Part shown: positions 16,273 to 24,511 of the stretch, piece after piece
Layout of the letters: every line of letters begins with the position of its first letter
Position numbering within the stretch: the stretch's first letter is position 1
Source of the DNA: Amycolatopsis acidicola
GTDB lineage: Bacteria; Actinomycetota; Actinomycetes; Mycobacteriales; Pseudonocardiaceae
Length of the DNA: 64,000 nt
NCBI RefSeq assembly: GCF_007713735.2
Contig: NZ_VMNW02000001.1
Span: 124,001-188,000 of the forward strand
Direction: 5' to 3'
Notes under the pieces: generated by a model
Told to the model about the DNA's origin: nothing
The model's database searches: none
What the model saw: only the letters and a program-made list of their open reading frames with translations
Translations under genes and position numbers: made by a program

Positions 16273-16584
16273 CCGCACAGCGTATGAGACGAGCGGAGGC
16301 GCGCGGGACGCTGTCTCATGTGGTGAACACGACGTTAAGTATGGCGCCTGCAAAATTATGGGAAACGGTTATCTTGCCTGATCACGTACCCACGAACGGG
16401 CGACGCGGCTTGTTTCGGAGGGTGTCGATGGTTGCTCATTCTCGGTGAATGAGGAACTGTGAGCAGGCCATTGACCAACGCAGACGGCCTTCGGGGGCCG
16501 GCGTCGGCATGCTGAATAGCGGGCCTCCTTGCCGTCTCCGTTGGGCCGGACGAGTGAACTGCATCGGGGAGGAGGGCACACCGC
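16273..16584. other. Divergent regulatory region between copper operon and osmoprotectant operon
   Basis: 312 bp without a gene. It contains ATGAGAC (16284-16290) facing GTCTCAT (16314-16320), placed just upstream of the copper operon; and TCATTC (16436-16441) facing GAATGA (16447-16452). An A/T-rich patch around 16340-16375 (AAAATTATGGG, GGTTATCTTG) could hold promoters. GGGAGGAGGG (16567-16576) is the ribosome site of the permease gene. Confidence 0.4.
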
Positions 16585-17232
16585 GTGAACCTGTTCGACT
16601 ACGTGGCGGACCGGTGGAGCAGACTGTCGTTGCAAGCGTGGTTGCACGTGAGCGAGGTAGTGCAGGCCACCATCATCGCCGCGGTGATCGGGGTCCTGAT
16701 CGGGGTCGCGGTTTACCGCAGTCCGATCGGTTCGGCCCTGGCCACCGCGCTCGCCAGCACGGTTCTGACCATTCCGTCGTTCGCCCTGATCGGGCTGCTG
16801 ATCCCGCTGGTCGGGCTCGGCGTGGCGCCCAGCATGATCCCGCTGGTCGTCTACGCCCTGCTGCCGATCGTGCGGAACACCATTGTCGGCCTGTCCGGTG
16901 TGGACCCGGCGGTGGCGGACGCCGCGAAGGGCATCGGGATGAACAGGTTCGGTGTGCTCACCAGGGTCGAGCTGCGGCTCGCCTGGCCCGCGATCCTGAC
17001 CGGGATGCGGGTGGCCACCCAGATGCTGATGGGCATCGCGGTGATCGCCGCCTACGCGAAGGGGCCCGGCCTCGGCTCCGAGGTGTTCTCCGGGCTGACC
17101 CGCGCCGGCAGCGCGAACGCCACCAACCAGGCGCTCGCCGGAACCCTCGGCGTGGTCATCCTCGCCCTCATCCTCGACGGCATCTACGTCCTCATCGCCC
17201 GCTTCACCGTTCCTAGGGGTGTCCGTGTCTGA
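16585..17232 (+). CDS. opuCB: Osmoprotectant (glycine betaine/choline-type) ABC transporter permease
   Basis: A 215-residue, five- to six-span permease. The EAA-like loop reads GVDPAVADAAKGIGMNRFGVL near residue 110, and LPIVRNTIVGLSG just before is the typical OpuC/ProW family stretch. GTG start with GGGAGGAGGG eight to nine bases upstream. First gene of a four-gene operon (permease, ATPase, permease, binding protein) with overlapping reading frames, which would import compatible solutes. Confidence 0.92.
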   Translation: MNLFDYVADRWSRLSLQAWLHVSEVVQATIIAAVIGVLIGVAVYRSPIGSALATALASTVLTIPSFALIGLLIPLVGLGVAPSMIPLVVYALLPIVRNTIVGLSGVDPAVADAAKGIGMNRFGVLTRVELRLAWPAILTGMRVATQMLMGIAVIAAYAKGPGLGSEVFSGLTRAGSANATNQALAGTLGVVILALILDGIYVLIARFTVPRGVRV

Positions 17233-18409
17233 AACCGTGGAAAGCTCAGCAGCCACTTCCGTGCCGGCCGACGGCGTGTCCGGAGTGGAGATTCAGCTGG
17301 AGAACGTGACCAAGCGGTATGCAGGCTCGCGTGAGCCCGCGGTCAACGACGTCACGATGACCATCCCCGCGGGCAAGATCGTGATCCTGGTCGGCCCGTC
17401 CGGTTGTGGCAAGACGACCACGATGCGGATGATCAACCGGCTCATCGAGCCCAGCTCGGGCAAGATCACGATCGGCGGCGAGAACGCGCTCAAGATCAAC
17501 CCGGACCAGCTTCGCCGGAAGGTCGGCTACGCGATTCAGCAGGCCGGTCTCTTCCCGCACTTCACCGTGGCGCAGAACATCGCGGTCGTGCCGGGGCTGC
17601 TGAACTGGGACAAGAAGAAGATCAACGCCAGGGTCGAGGAGATGATGGACCTGGTCGGGCTCGACCCGAAGCAGTTCCACGACCGCTTCCCGCGTCAGCT
17701 TTCCGGTGGTCAGCAGCAGCGCGTCGGCGTGGCACGGGCGCTGGCCGCGGACCCGCCGGTGCTGCTGATGGACGAGCCGTTCGGCGCGGTCGACCCGATC
17801 ACCCGAGGCAATCTCCAGGACGAGTTGCTGCGGCTGCAGTCCGAACTGCACAAGACGATCGTGTTCGTGACGCACGACTTCGACGAGGCCGTGAAGCTCG
17901 GCGACAAGATCGCGGTGCTCGGCAACCAGTCGAAGATCCTGCAGTACGACACCCCGGAGTCGATCCTCGCCAACCCGGCGGACGACACGGTCGCCGGGTT
18001 CGTCGGTGCCGGCGCTTCGCTGAAGCAGCTCACCCTGTTGCGCGTGCGTGACGTGGAGCTGCAGACCGACACGGTCACCGCGACGACCGGCGAGTCGCCT
18101 TCGGAAGTGCGGCAGAAGCTGACCGAGAACAAGAAGACGTACGCGCTGATCCTGGACGACCGCAAGCGGCCGATCCGCTGGGCGCACGTTCGCGACCTCG
18201 CCTCGGCGGGCTCGCTCGCCAACGCGGGCAAACCGCTGGGCGACCTGGTGAGCCTGCAGTCCACGCTGCAGGACGCGCTGGAGGCGATGCTCGTCGAAGG
18301 TGGCGCGGTGCCGGTGACCGGCGCGCGCGGTGAGTACGCCGGGATGATCGAACTGGACACCGTCATGGCCACGGTCCAGCGGCTGCGCGAGGAGCACACC
18401 GAGTCATGA
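17219..18409 (+). CDS. opuCA: Osmoprotectant ABC transporter ATPase with CBS domains
   Basis: A 396-residue ATPase. Walker A is GPSGCGKTT near residue 60, the signature [14 protein letters not shown] near 160, Walker B LLMDEPFGAVDP near 183 and the switch His in FVTHDFDEA near 215. The C-terminal third (about 270-390) carries two CBS-type segments (KTYALILDDRKRPIRW; MLVEGGAVPVTGARGEYAG), which in OpuA-type systems sense ionic strength or nucleotides. The GTG overlaps the upstream permease gene by 14 bp; a GTG six bases later is also possible. It overlaps the next gene by ATGA. Confidence 0.95.
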   Translation: MSVSETVESSAATSVPADGVSGVEIQLENVTKRYAGSREPAVNDVTMTIPAGKIVILVGPSGCGKTTTMRMINRLIEPSSGKITIGGENALKINPDQLRRKVGYAIQQAGLFPHFTVAQNIAVVPGLLNWDKKKINARVEEMMDLVGLDPKQFHDRFPRQLSGGQQQRVGVARALAADPPVLLMDEPFGAVDPITRGNLQDELLRLQSELHKTIVFVTHDFDEAVKLGDKIAVLGNQSKILQYDTPESILANPADDTVAGFVGAGASLKQLTLLRVRDVELQTDTVTATTGESPSEVRQKLTENKKTYALILDDRKRPIRWAHVRDLASAGSLANAGKPLGDLVSLQSTLQDALEAMLVEGGAVPVTGARGEYAGMIELDTVMATVQRLREEHTES

Positions 18410-19182
18410 CAGCCACCGTAGAAAGCGGTTTCTCGACCGGATCCGGTTCCAAGCGCGCCGAACGCGGCAGGCTGTTCGCCCAGCCGGTCGCGGTGATCGT
18501 GATCGTCGGCGCGGTGCTGATCTGGGCCCTGACCCGCGACAACGACGCCATCGAAGCGGAAAGCCTCAACTGGAGCACGCTGCTCAACGACACCTGGCAC
18601 CACCTGCTGATCACCATCGCGGTGGCGGCGATCGTGGTGCTGGTCGCGGTGCCGCTCGGCATGGTGCTCACCCGGCGCTGGGCCCGCCCGGTCGCCCCGG
18701 TGTTCCTGACCATCGCCAACATCGGCCAGGCCGCGCCCGCGCTCGGCATGATCGTGCTGTTCTTCCTGTGGACCAGCTGGGAAGGCTTCTGGTGCGCGGT
18801 TCTGCCGATCGCGTTCTATTCGCTGCTTCCCGTGCTGCGCAACACGATCGTCGGCATCGACGCGGTCGACCCGGCACTCACCGACGCCGGCCGCGGCATC
18901 GGGATGTCCGGCGCCGGCGTGCTGTTCCGGATCGAAATGCCGCTCGCCCTGCCGCTGATCCTCGCCGGCCTGCGCACCTCGCTGGTGCTCGCGGTCGGTA
19001 CCGCCACCCTGGCGTTCTTCGTCAACGGCGGCGGGCTCGGCGAACTGATCGACACCGGCTACAAGCTCAACCGCATCCCCGTGCTGATCACCGGCGCGGT
19101 GCTCGCGGTCGGGCTGGCGCTGCTGATCGACTGGATCGGTGCGGTGCTGGAGGAGGCATTCGGACCGAGGGGGCTCAAATGA
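18406..19182 (+). CDS. opuCD: Osmoprotectant ABC transporter permease (second subunit)
   Basis: A 258-residue permease with a longer N-terminal tail than its partner. The EAA-like loop VDPALTDAGRGIGMSGAGVLF near residue 158 closely matches that of the first permease, as does LLPVLRNTIVGIDA. Starts at the ATG overlapping the ATPase stop and ends in the ATGA shared with the binding-protein gene. Forms the heteromeric channel with the first permease. Confidence 0.92.
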   Translation: MTATVESGFSTGSGSKRAERGRLFAQPVAVIVIVGAVLIWALTRDNDAIEAESLNWSTLLNDTWHHLLITIAVAAIVVLVAVPLGMVLTRRWARPVAPVFLTIANIGQAAPALGMIVLFFLWTSWEGFWCAVLPIAFYSLLPVLRNTIVGIDAVDPALTDAGRGIGMSGAGVLFRIEMPLALPLILAGLRTSLVLAVGTATLAFFVNGGGLGELIDTGYKLNRIPVLITGAVLAVGLALLIDWIGAVLEEAFGPRGLK

Positions 19183-20138
19183 GGAAACTGAAAGCGATCC
19201 TCGGCGTCATCGTGCTCGCGGCTTCGCTGACCGCGTGCGGGCTGAACGTCAACGCCTCGCTGCCGTACAGCGTGAAACCGGGTTCGATCCAGCCGGTGCC
19301 CGGCCTCGAAGGGCTGAAGGTGACGGTGGGGTCCAAGGACTTCACCGAGAACATCATCCTCGGCTACATGGCCGAGCTGGCGTTGTCGGCCGCGGGTGCG
19401 GACGTCATCGACCTGACCAACATCAGCGGTTCGAACAGCGCCCGGCAGGCGTTGCTGAACGGGCAGATCGACCTGTCGTGGGAGTACACCGGCACCGGCT
19501 GGATCTCCTACCAGGGCAACACCGAGCCGATCCCGGACGAGCAGGGACAGTTCGACGCGGTGAAGGCTGCGGACGAGAAACAGTACGGCATCACGTGGCT
19601 GGACTACTCGCCGGTGAACGACACCTACGCGTTCGGTGTGCGGGAAGCCTATGCGCAGCAACACAACCTGAAGTCCAATTCGGACATGACGGAGTTCCTC
19701 AAGCAGCATCCCGAGGAAGGCTCCTTCTGCGTCGAGACCGAGTTCGCCAGCAGGCAGGACGGGATGCCAGGGGTGCAGAAGGCCTACGGCTTCACGCCCA
19801 GCGTGGTCAAGACCTTCGGTACCGGCGCGATCTACACCGCGGTCGCGAACAACACCTGCAACTTCGGTGAGATCTTCACGACGGACGGCCGGATCGCCGG
19901 GCTGAACCTGCGCGTGCTGCAGGACGACAAGAAGTTCTTCCCGCAGTACAACGCCGCGGTGACGATGAAGAAGTCGTTCCTCGACGCGCACCCGGAGCTG
20001 TCCGGTGTACTGGTGCCGGTGGGCAAGGCGCTGGACAACCAGCAGATGATCGAGCTGTGCAAGGAGGTCGACGTCGACGGCAAGGACGCCGGCGAGGTCG
20101 CCAGGGACTGGATGGTCTCGAAGGGATTCATCAAGTAG
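19179..20138 (+). CDS. opuCC: Osmoprotectant-binding lipoprotein of the ABC transporter
   Basis: A 319-residue lipoprotein. The lipobox SLTAC gives a lipidated Cys near residue 24. The OpuAC/OsmF signature VTVGSKDFTENIILGYMAEL follows, with the aromatic segment SWEYTGTGW later; such Tyr/Trp residues form the cage for quaternary amines. This is the last gene of the operon and is followed by a strong terminator. Glycine betaine, carnitine or choline are possible ligands. Confidence 0.95.
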   Translation: MRKLKAILGVIVLAASLTACGLNVNASLPYSVKPGSIQPVPGLEGLKVTVGSKDFTENIILGYMAELALSAAGADVIDLTNISGSNSARQALLNGQIDLSWEYTGTGWISYQGNTEPIPDEQGQFDAVKAADEKQYGITWLDYSPVNDTYAFGVREAYAQQHNLKSNSDMTEFLKQHPEEGSFCVETEFASRQDGMPGVQKAYGFTPSVVKTFGTGAIYTAVANNTCNFGEIFTTDGRIAGLNLRVLQDDKKFFPQYNAAVTMKKSFLDAHPELSGVLVPVGKALDNQQMIELCKEVDVDGKDAGEVARDWMVSKGFIK

Positions 20139-20152
20139 CGGCAGGCAGCGCC

Positions 20153-20196
20153 GTGGCCCGGGTTCTTCGTCGGAAGAGCCCGGGCCACTCGCTTTT
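20153..20196 (+). terminator. Terminator of the osmoprotectant operon
   Basis: GTGGCCCGGG-TTCTTC and GAAGAG-CCCGGGCCAC form a 16-bp near-perfect stem (20153-20188) followed by TCGCTTTT. It starts 15 bp after the stop codon and can also end the convergent gene at 20203. Confidence 0.85.
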
Positions 20197-20202
20197 CCGG
20201 GG

Positions 20203-20658
20203 CTAGACGCCGAGTCGGTGCAGGAGCTGTGACTCCAGGCTGCTCAGCTCCGAAGCGACCGCCTGGTGTGCCGCCTTCCGGCGGGACGCCGGCATCCGTT
20301 CGGCCGCATGCACCGCCGCGGTGAGCTGTTCCAGCGTTCCGTGCGCGTTGTCGGCGAACTCGGTGTCCTCCTTCGTCGCGCGCTCGGACTTGCGCAGTTC
20401 CGCCAGCGCTTCGGAGACACCGGCGATCCGCGCGAGCAGGCTCGCGCCGCGGCCGGTGAACTCCGAGAGCCTGTCGACGGGCACGCCGAGGCGCCGCGCC
20501 TGGTACCTGTCGTAAGCCTCGCGGGCGGCGCCCGCCGCGCGCACCGCGAAGGGCAGCACCACCGGCGCCACCGCGGGCACGACGATCTTGGCCACGGAGA
20601 CGTAGTTGCGGGCCTTCTTCGGCGTCAATCCCTGGTCTTCCGCCTTCTTGCGTGCCAT
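20203..20658 (-). CDS. Small helical protein, DUF6474-like (151 aa)
   Basis: A basic N-terminus (ARKKAEDQGLTPKKARNYV) leads into one hydrophobic segment (about 25-45, AKIVVPAVAPVVLPFAVRAA), then charged amphipathic helices to the end. I recall this layout as the DUF6474 family of actinobacteria, but that is memory only. The protein may associate with the membrane. AGGAG lies near the ATG. It is transcribed alone, convergent with the osmoprotectant operon. Confidence 0.7.
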   Translation of the reverse strand: MARKKAEDQGLTPKKARNYVSVAKIVVPAVAPVVLPFAVRAAGAAREAYDRYQARRLGVPVDRLSEFTGRGASLLARIAGVSEALAELRKSERATKEDTEFADNAHGTLEQLTAAVHAAERMPASRRKAAHQAVASELSSLESQLLHRLGV

Positions 20659-20778
20659 GAGGAGAACTTACTTGGCCCCACAAGCGCGAGCATGTCGGAC
20701 ACACTCGCCGTTTCGGCGGAAGTGCCGTGTACAGGTGGTCAGGCCGGACGCACTCGCTGTTTTGTCGGTGGCGCCTTC

Positions 20779-20784
20779 TACAGT
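20779..20784 (+). promoter_or_regulatory. -10 hexamer TACAGT, leaderless start
   Basis: TACAGT ends seven bases before the ATG at 20792 and no ribosome site is present; this decides the start against earlier in-frame codons. Identical in hexamer and spacing to the site at 2613. Confidence 0.55.
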
Positions 20785-20791
20785 GTTGGCT

Positions 20792-22420
20792 ATGTACACA
20801 CAGGTGCTACTCGATGCCGGAGCGGTGAGCCGCTGCCGGCGCCGGGTGCACCTCGAACACGATCCCACCGCCCGCGAGTTCGAGCTCGCTCCGCCGGATC
20901 CGGCCGCCGAGCAGCGCATGGCCGACGCGGCCGCCCACCGGGACGAGCTGCGCCGCCGTCTGGTCGAGGCCGTTCCGGGCACGTGGGTCACGGTCGCGCG
21001 TGACCTGCCGGTCCAGGAGCGGTTGAGCATCACCGAGCAGGCGCTGGCCGAGGGTGCCACGTACATCTGGGGCGGGCTGCTCCCCACGGGAGACGGGCAT
21101 CGCCGCGGTGGCGCGGAGCTGCTGGTCCGGACCGATGGCGGGTACCTGCCGGTGCTCGTGGTGCGGCACCGGATCACGGACCCCGGCGCGGGCGCGGTCA
21201 CCACCGCCCCGACGGATCTCGACCCGGGCAACGCGAAGACGGACGAGAAGCGCAAGGTGCGTTCGCAGCCGCGGGATCAGCTCCGGCTCGCGCATCTGCG
21301 CCGGATGCTGGAGTCGCTCGGCCTCGCCACGGCCAGGCCGCTGGGCGCGGTCATCGGGCTGGACGCGGATGTCGTGCTGTGGCATGACCTTTCGGCGCAG
21401 ACGTGGCCCGGCGGCCGCAGCGCGCTCGCGGAGTACGACGCGCGTTTCGAGGACAGGCTGGCCATCGCGGAGGCGGCGGCGACCGGTGGCCCTGGGCTCG
21501 CCGAGCCGTCGCGAATCCTGGAATGCCGCAGCTGTCCATGGTGGCCGACGTGCGAGGCCCAGCTCCGCTCGGTTCGTGACGTGAGCCTGGTGGTCCGCGG
21601 TGAGGACGCGATGGAGCTGCGTCGCGCCGGCGTGTCCACTGTGGACAAGCTGGCGGCGCTCAACCCCGGTGACGAGCCGCCGATCCTGTGGACGTCGGGC
21701 ACGTTCGCCGACGCGGTGGCGCTCGCGCGGGCCTGGCTGGCGGATCTCACCGTGGTGCGCAAGGTGCCGGAGGTCCAGGTGCCGAGGGCCGACGTCGAGG
21801 TCGACGTGGACATGGAGAGTTTCGGCGAATCCGGGGCGTACCTGTGGGGCTGCCTGCTCTCCGGCGCGGACATCGGCCTGCCGCACGGTTATCACTCGTT
21901 CGTCACCTGGGACCCACTGCCCACTGTGGACGAAGCGCGGTCGTTCGCCGAGTTCTGGGCGTGGTTGAGCGAAGTCCGCGCGCGCACGGCCGCCGCCGGG
22001 CTCACGTTCCGCGCCTACTGCTACAACGCGATGGCCGAGAACCGCTGGCTGTTCGGTTCGGTCGAGCGGTTCGGTGGCAGGCCGGGGATCCCGGTCAAGC
22101 GGGAGATCCAGTCCTTTGTGGATTCCGACGAATGGGTGGACCTGTTCCGCGGGGTGTCGGACCAGTTCCTGTGCGCGCGGGGCAAGGGGTTGAAGGTGGT
22201 CGCGCCGGTGGCCGGGTTCAGCTGGCGTGACCCGGAGGCGGGCGGCGAAGCGTCGATGCGGTGGTACCGCGCCGCGGTCGGTATGAACGGCACCGAGCCC
22301 GAGCCGGGTCAGCGCACCCGCCTGCTCCGCTACAACGAGGACGACGTCCGGGCCACGAAGGTGCTGCGCGAGTGGATGTCCGGCGCCGCCAACGAAATCC
22401 CGTACATGGGCGACCTGTAA
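20792..22420 (+). CDS. TM0106-type RecB-like putative nuclease
   Basis: A 542-residue protein. The N-terminal part resembles RecB/PD-(D/E)XK proteins: conserved C-x-x-R-x-x-L (CRRRVHL) at the start, then LLVRTDGGYLPVLVVRH, KRKVRSQPRDQLRLAHLRRML, and a Cys cluster in LECRSCPWWPTCEAQL that could hold an iron-sulfur cluster as in related nucleases. The C-terminal part (about 320-540) is an RNase H-like exonuclease domain with VDVDMESFGESGAYLW and RYNEDDVRATKVLREW carrying the D-x-E and final Asp residues. It probably degrades DNA or RNA in repair; the true role of this family is not established. Confidence 0.85.
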   Translation: MYTQVLLDAGAVSRCRRRVHLEHDPTAREFELAPPDPAAEQRMADAAAHRDELRRRLVEAVPGTWVTVARDLPVQERLSITEQALAEGATYIWGGLLPTGDGHRRGGAELLVRTDGGYLPVLVVRHRITDPGAGAVTTAPTDLDPGNAKTDEKRKVRSQPRDQLRLAHLRRMLESLGLATARPLGAVIGLDADVVLWHDLSAQTWPGGRSALAEYDARFEDRLAIAEAAATGGPGLAEPSRILECRSCPWWPTCEAQLRSVRDVSLVVRGEDAMELRRAGVSTVDKLAALNPGDEPPILWTSGTFADAVALARAWLADLTVVRKVPEVQVPRADVEVDVDMESFGESGAYLWGCLLSGADIGLPHGYHSFVTWDPLPTVDEARSFAEFWAWLSEVRARTAAAGLTFRAYCYNAMAENRWLFGSVERFGGRPGIPVKREIQSFVDSDEWVDLFRGVSDQFLCARGKGLKVVAPVAGFSWRDPEAGGEASMRWYRAAVGMNGTEPEPGQRTRLLRYNEDDVRATKVLREWMSGAANEIPYMGDL

Positions 22421-22469
22421 CCCAGCTCACGTTGAACCTGACACCGATGGCAGGTTCGACCATCGGGGC

Positions 22470-23654
22470 ATGCGAAACCTCCCGGCATTGCTGGCGCTGA
22501 CCACAGCCGCCTTCATCACGGTGCTCACCGAAGCGCTGCCCGCGGGCGTACTGCCCGCCATGAGCGCCGACCTCCGGGTCGGCGAATCGGCGATGGGCCA
22601 GTCGGTCACGATCTACGCGACCGGCACGGCGCTCACCGCCATCCCGCTCGCCACGGCCACCGCGGGCTGGGGCAGAAAACGCTTGCTGCTGGCCGGGGTG
22701 GCGGGTTTCGCGGTGGCCAACACGTTGACGGCCATCTCGGATTGGTACCCGCTGACGATGGTGGCCCGGTTCGTCGCCGGGGTGGCGGCGGGCGTCGTGT
22801 GGTCGCTGCTCACCGGCTACGCCCGGCGGCTGGCGCCGGAAAACGGCCAGGGCAAGGCGATCGCGGTCGTCATGGCGGGCATCCCGCTGGCGCTTTCGCT
22901 CGGCATCCCGGCCGGGACCTTCCTCGGCGGCGCGCTCGGCTGGCGGGCCACGTTCACGGTGATGACCGCGATCGCCGTCGTCCTGCTCGGCTGGATCCTC
23001 GCCGCGGTACCGGACTTTCCCGGGCAGCGCGCCGAAAGCAGGCCGCCGGTGCTGCGCACGCTCCGGAGCCCCGGGCTGGCCGTGATCCTCGTTGTCACCA
23101 CTGTGTTCGTGCTGGCGCACAACATCCTGTACACCTACATCGCCGCGGTGCTCGACCGGTTCTCGCTCGGCGGCGAGGTGGACCGCGTGCTGCTCGTCTT
23201 CGGCATCGCGTCGCTGGTGAGCATCTGGGTGGTGGGCGCGTGGATCGACCGCAGGCTGCGTGCGCTCACCGTCGCGGGCGTCGGGCTTTTCGCCGTCGCC
23301 GCAACGATTTTGGCCGTGCTCACCGGTTCCCCCGCGCTGGTCTACACCGCCATCGCGTTGTGGGGCCTCGGCTGGGGCGGCGCGCCGACGTTGCTGCAGA
23401 CGGCGGCGGGCATCGCGGGCGGGGAAGCGGCGGACCTGGCGCAGACCATGCTCGTCACCCTGTGGAACGCCGCGACGGCGGGTGGCGGGCTCGCCGGTGG
23501 GCTGCTGCTCGACCTCGCGGGCCCGCTTTCCCTGCCGTGGAGCGGACTTCTGCTCGCGCTGCCGGTGTTGGCCCTGGTGCTCGCCACCCGCGTCTTCGGG
23601 CCTACTTCGGCGCCATCCGCAGCGAGCCGTCCAGCCGGATCACCTCGCCGTTGA
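22470..23654 (+). CDS. MFS transporter (DHA1-type efflux family)
   Basis: A 394-residue, 12-span carrier of the sugar-efflux/arabinose-polymer type: LLALTTAAFITVLTEALPAG at TM1, TGWG-like AGWGRKRLLLAG between TM2 and TM3, and a proline/glycine-rich TM5 (GIPLALSLGIPAG) typical of drug/H+ antiporters. The last 53 bp overlap the 3' end of the convergent SDR gene. Exports an unknown compound. Confidence 0.88.
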   Translation: MRNLPALLALTTAAFITVLTEALPAGVLPAMSADLRVGESAMGQSVTIYATGTALTAIPLATATAGWGRKRLLLAGVAGFAVANTLTAISDWYPLTMVARFVAGVAAGVVWSLLTGYARRLAPENGQGKAIAVVMAGIPLALSLGIPAGTFLGGALGWRATFTVMTAIAVVLLGWILAAVPDFPGQRAESRPPVLRTLRSPGLAVILVVTTVFVLAHNILYTYIAAVLDRFSLGGEVDRVLLVFGIASLVSIWVVGAWIDRRLRALTVAGVGLFAVAATILAVLTGSPALVYTAIALWGLGWGGAPTLLQTAAGIAGGEAADLAQTMLVTLWNAATAGGGLAGGLLLDLAGPLSLPWSGLLLALPVLALVLATRVFGPTSAPSAASRPAGSPRR

Positions 23655-24360
23655 GGTAGTCGTGCTCGACGATGTCCAGCGCCAGCTGCGCGTACTCGTC
23701 CGGGCGGCCGAGCCGCTTCGGGAACGGCACACCGGCGGCGAGCCCCGCGCGGAACTCCTCGCTGACCGTGGCCAGCATCGGCGTGTCGATGATGCCGGGG
23801 GCGATCGTCATGACGCGAATCCCGTGCGAGGCAAGGTCGCGCGCCGAGGGCAGGGTCAGACCGACCACGCCGCCCTTGGACGCCGAGTACGCGACCTGCC
23901 CGATCTGCCCGTCGTAGGCGGCGACCGAAGCGGTGTTCACGATGACACCGCGCGCCTCGTCTTCCAGCGGCTCGGTCTTCGCGATGGCCTCGGCGGCGAG
24001 CGTGACCACGTTGAAGGTGCCGATCAGGTTGATCTCGATGACCTTGCGGAACAGGTTCAGATCGTGGCGGCCCTTGCGGGACAGGATGCGCGCGGAGGGG
24101 CCGATCCCGGCGCAGTTCACGACGGTGCGCAGCGGCACCCCGGAGCCGGCCGCCTGGTCGACGGCCTCCTGCACCTGGTCTCCGTCGGTCACGTCGGCCT
24201 CGACGTAGGTGATGCCTTCGATCTTCGGCGCCTTTTCGATCCCGGCCGCGAGATCCAGCGCGAACACCCGCGCGCCCTTCGCGGCCAGTGCCTTGGCCGT
24301 CGCTCCGCCGAGCCCCGAGGCGCCGCCGGTGACGATCGCCGCCGTGTCCGTGATCCGCAT
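23602..24360 (-). CDS. Short-chain dehydrogenase (3-hydroxyacyl-CoA dehydrogenase type-2-like)
   Basis: A 252-residue classical SDR. NAD-binding TGGASGLGGATAKAL near residue 12, D-V region ADVTD near 60, NCAGIGPS near 88, catalytic Ser in NTASVAAYDG and Tyr/Lys in YSASKGG near 165. The sequence closely follows HSD17B10-like 3-hydroxyacyl-CoA dehydrogenases of beta-oxidation (PGIIDTPML, PFPKRLGRPDEYA). GGAAGGAAAG precedes the ATG. It overlaps the MFS gene by 53 bp at the 3' ends. Confidence 0.92.
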   Translation of the reverse strand: MRITDTAAIVTGGASGLGGATAKALAAKGARVFALDLAAGIEKAPKIEGITYVEADVTDGDQVQEAVDQAAGSGVPLRTVVNCAGIGPSARILSRKGRHDLNLFRKVIEINLIGTFNVVTLAAEAIAKTEPLEDEARGVIVNTASVAAYDGQIGQVAYSASKGGVVGLTLPSARDLASHGIRVMTIAPGIIDTPMLATVSEEFRAGLAAGVPFPKRLGRPDEYAQLALDIVEHDYLNGEVIRLDGSLRMAPK

Positions 24361-24398
24361 GTTCTTTCCTTCCGACCGGACTGTGTGCGGTTTCGAGG

Positions 24399-24412
24399 CT
24401 AACGCTCGTTCA
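24399..24412 (-). promoter_or_regulatory. Candidate operator upstream of the SDR gene
   Basis: TGAACGAGCGTTAG read leftwards has an AACG-NN-CGTT core (24401-24410), a layout seen in sites of TetR-type fatty-acid regulators. It lies about 40 bp before the SDR start and between the divergent UDP-glucose dehydrogenase gene. Weak on its own. Confidence 0.3.
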
Positions 24413-24511
24413 CTTGCCGGCCGGGTGGCCCTCCTCACCCGTCGTGCGGAGTATCCGGGCCTGACCACTGCAGTTAGCGAACCCGTCAACTCCGGCTGTC
24501 ACCGTCGTCGC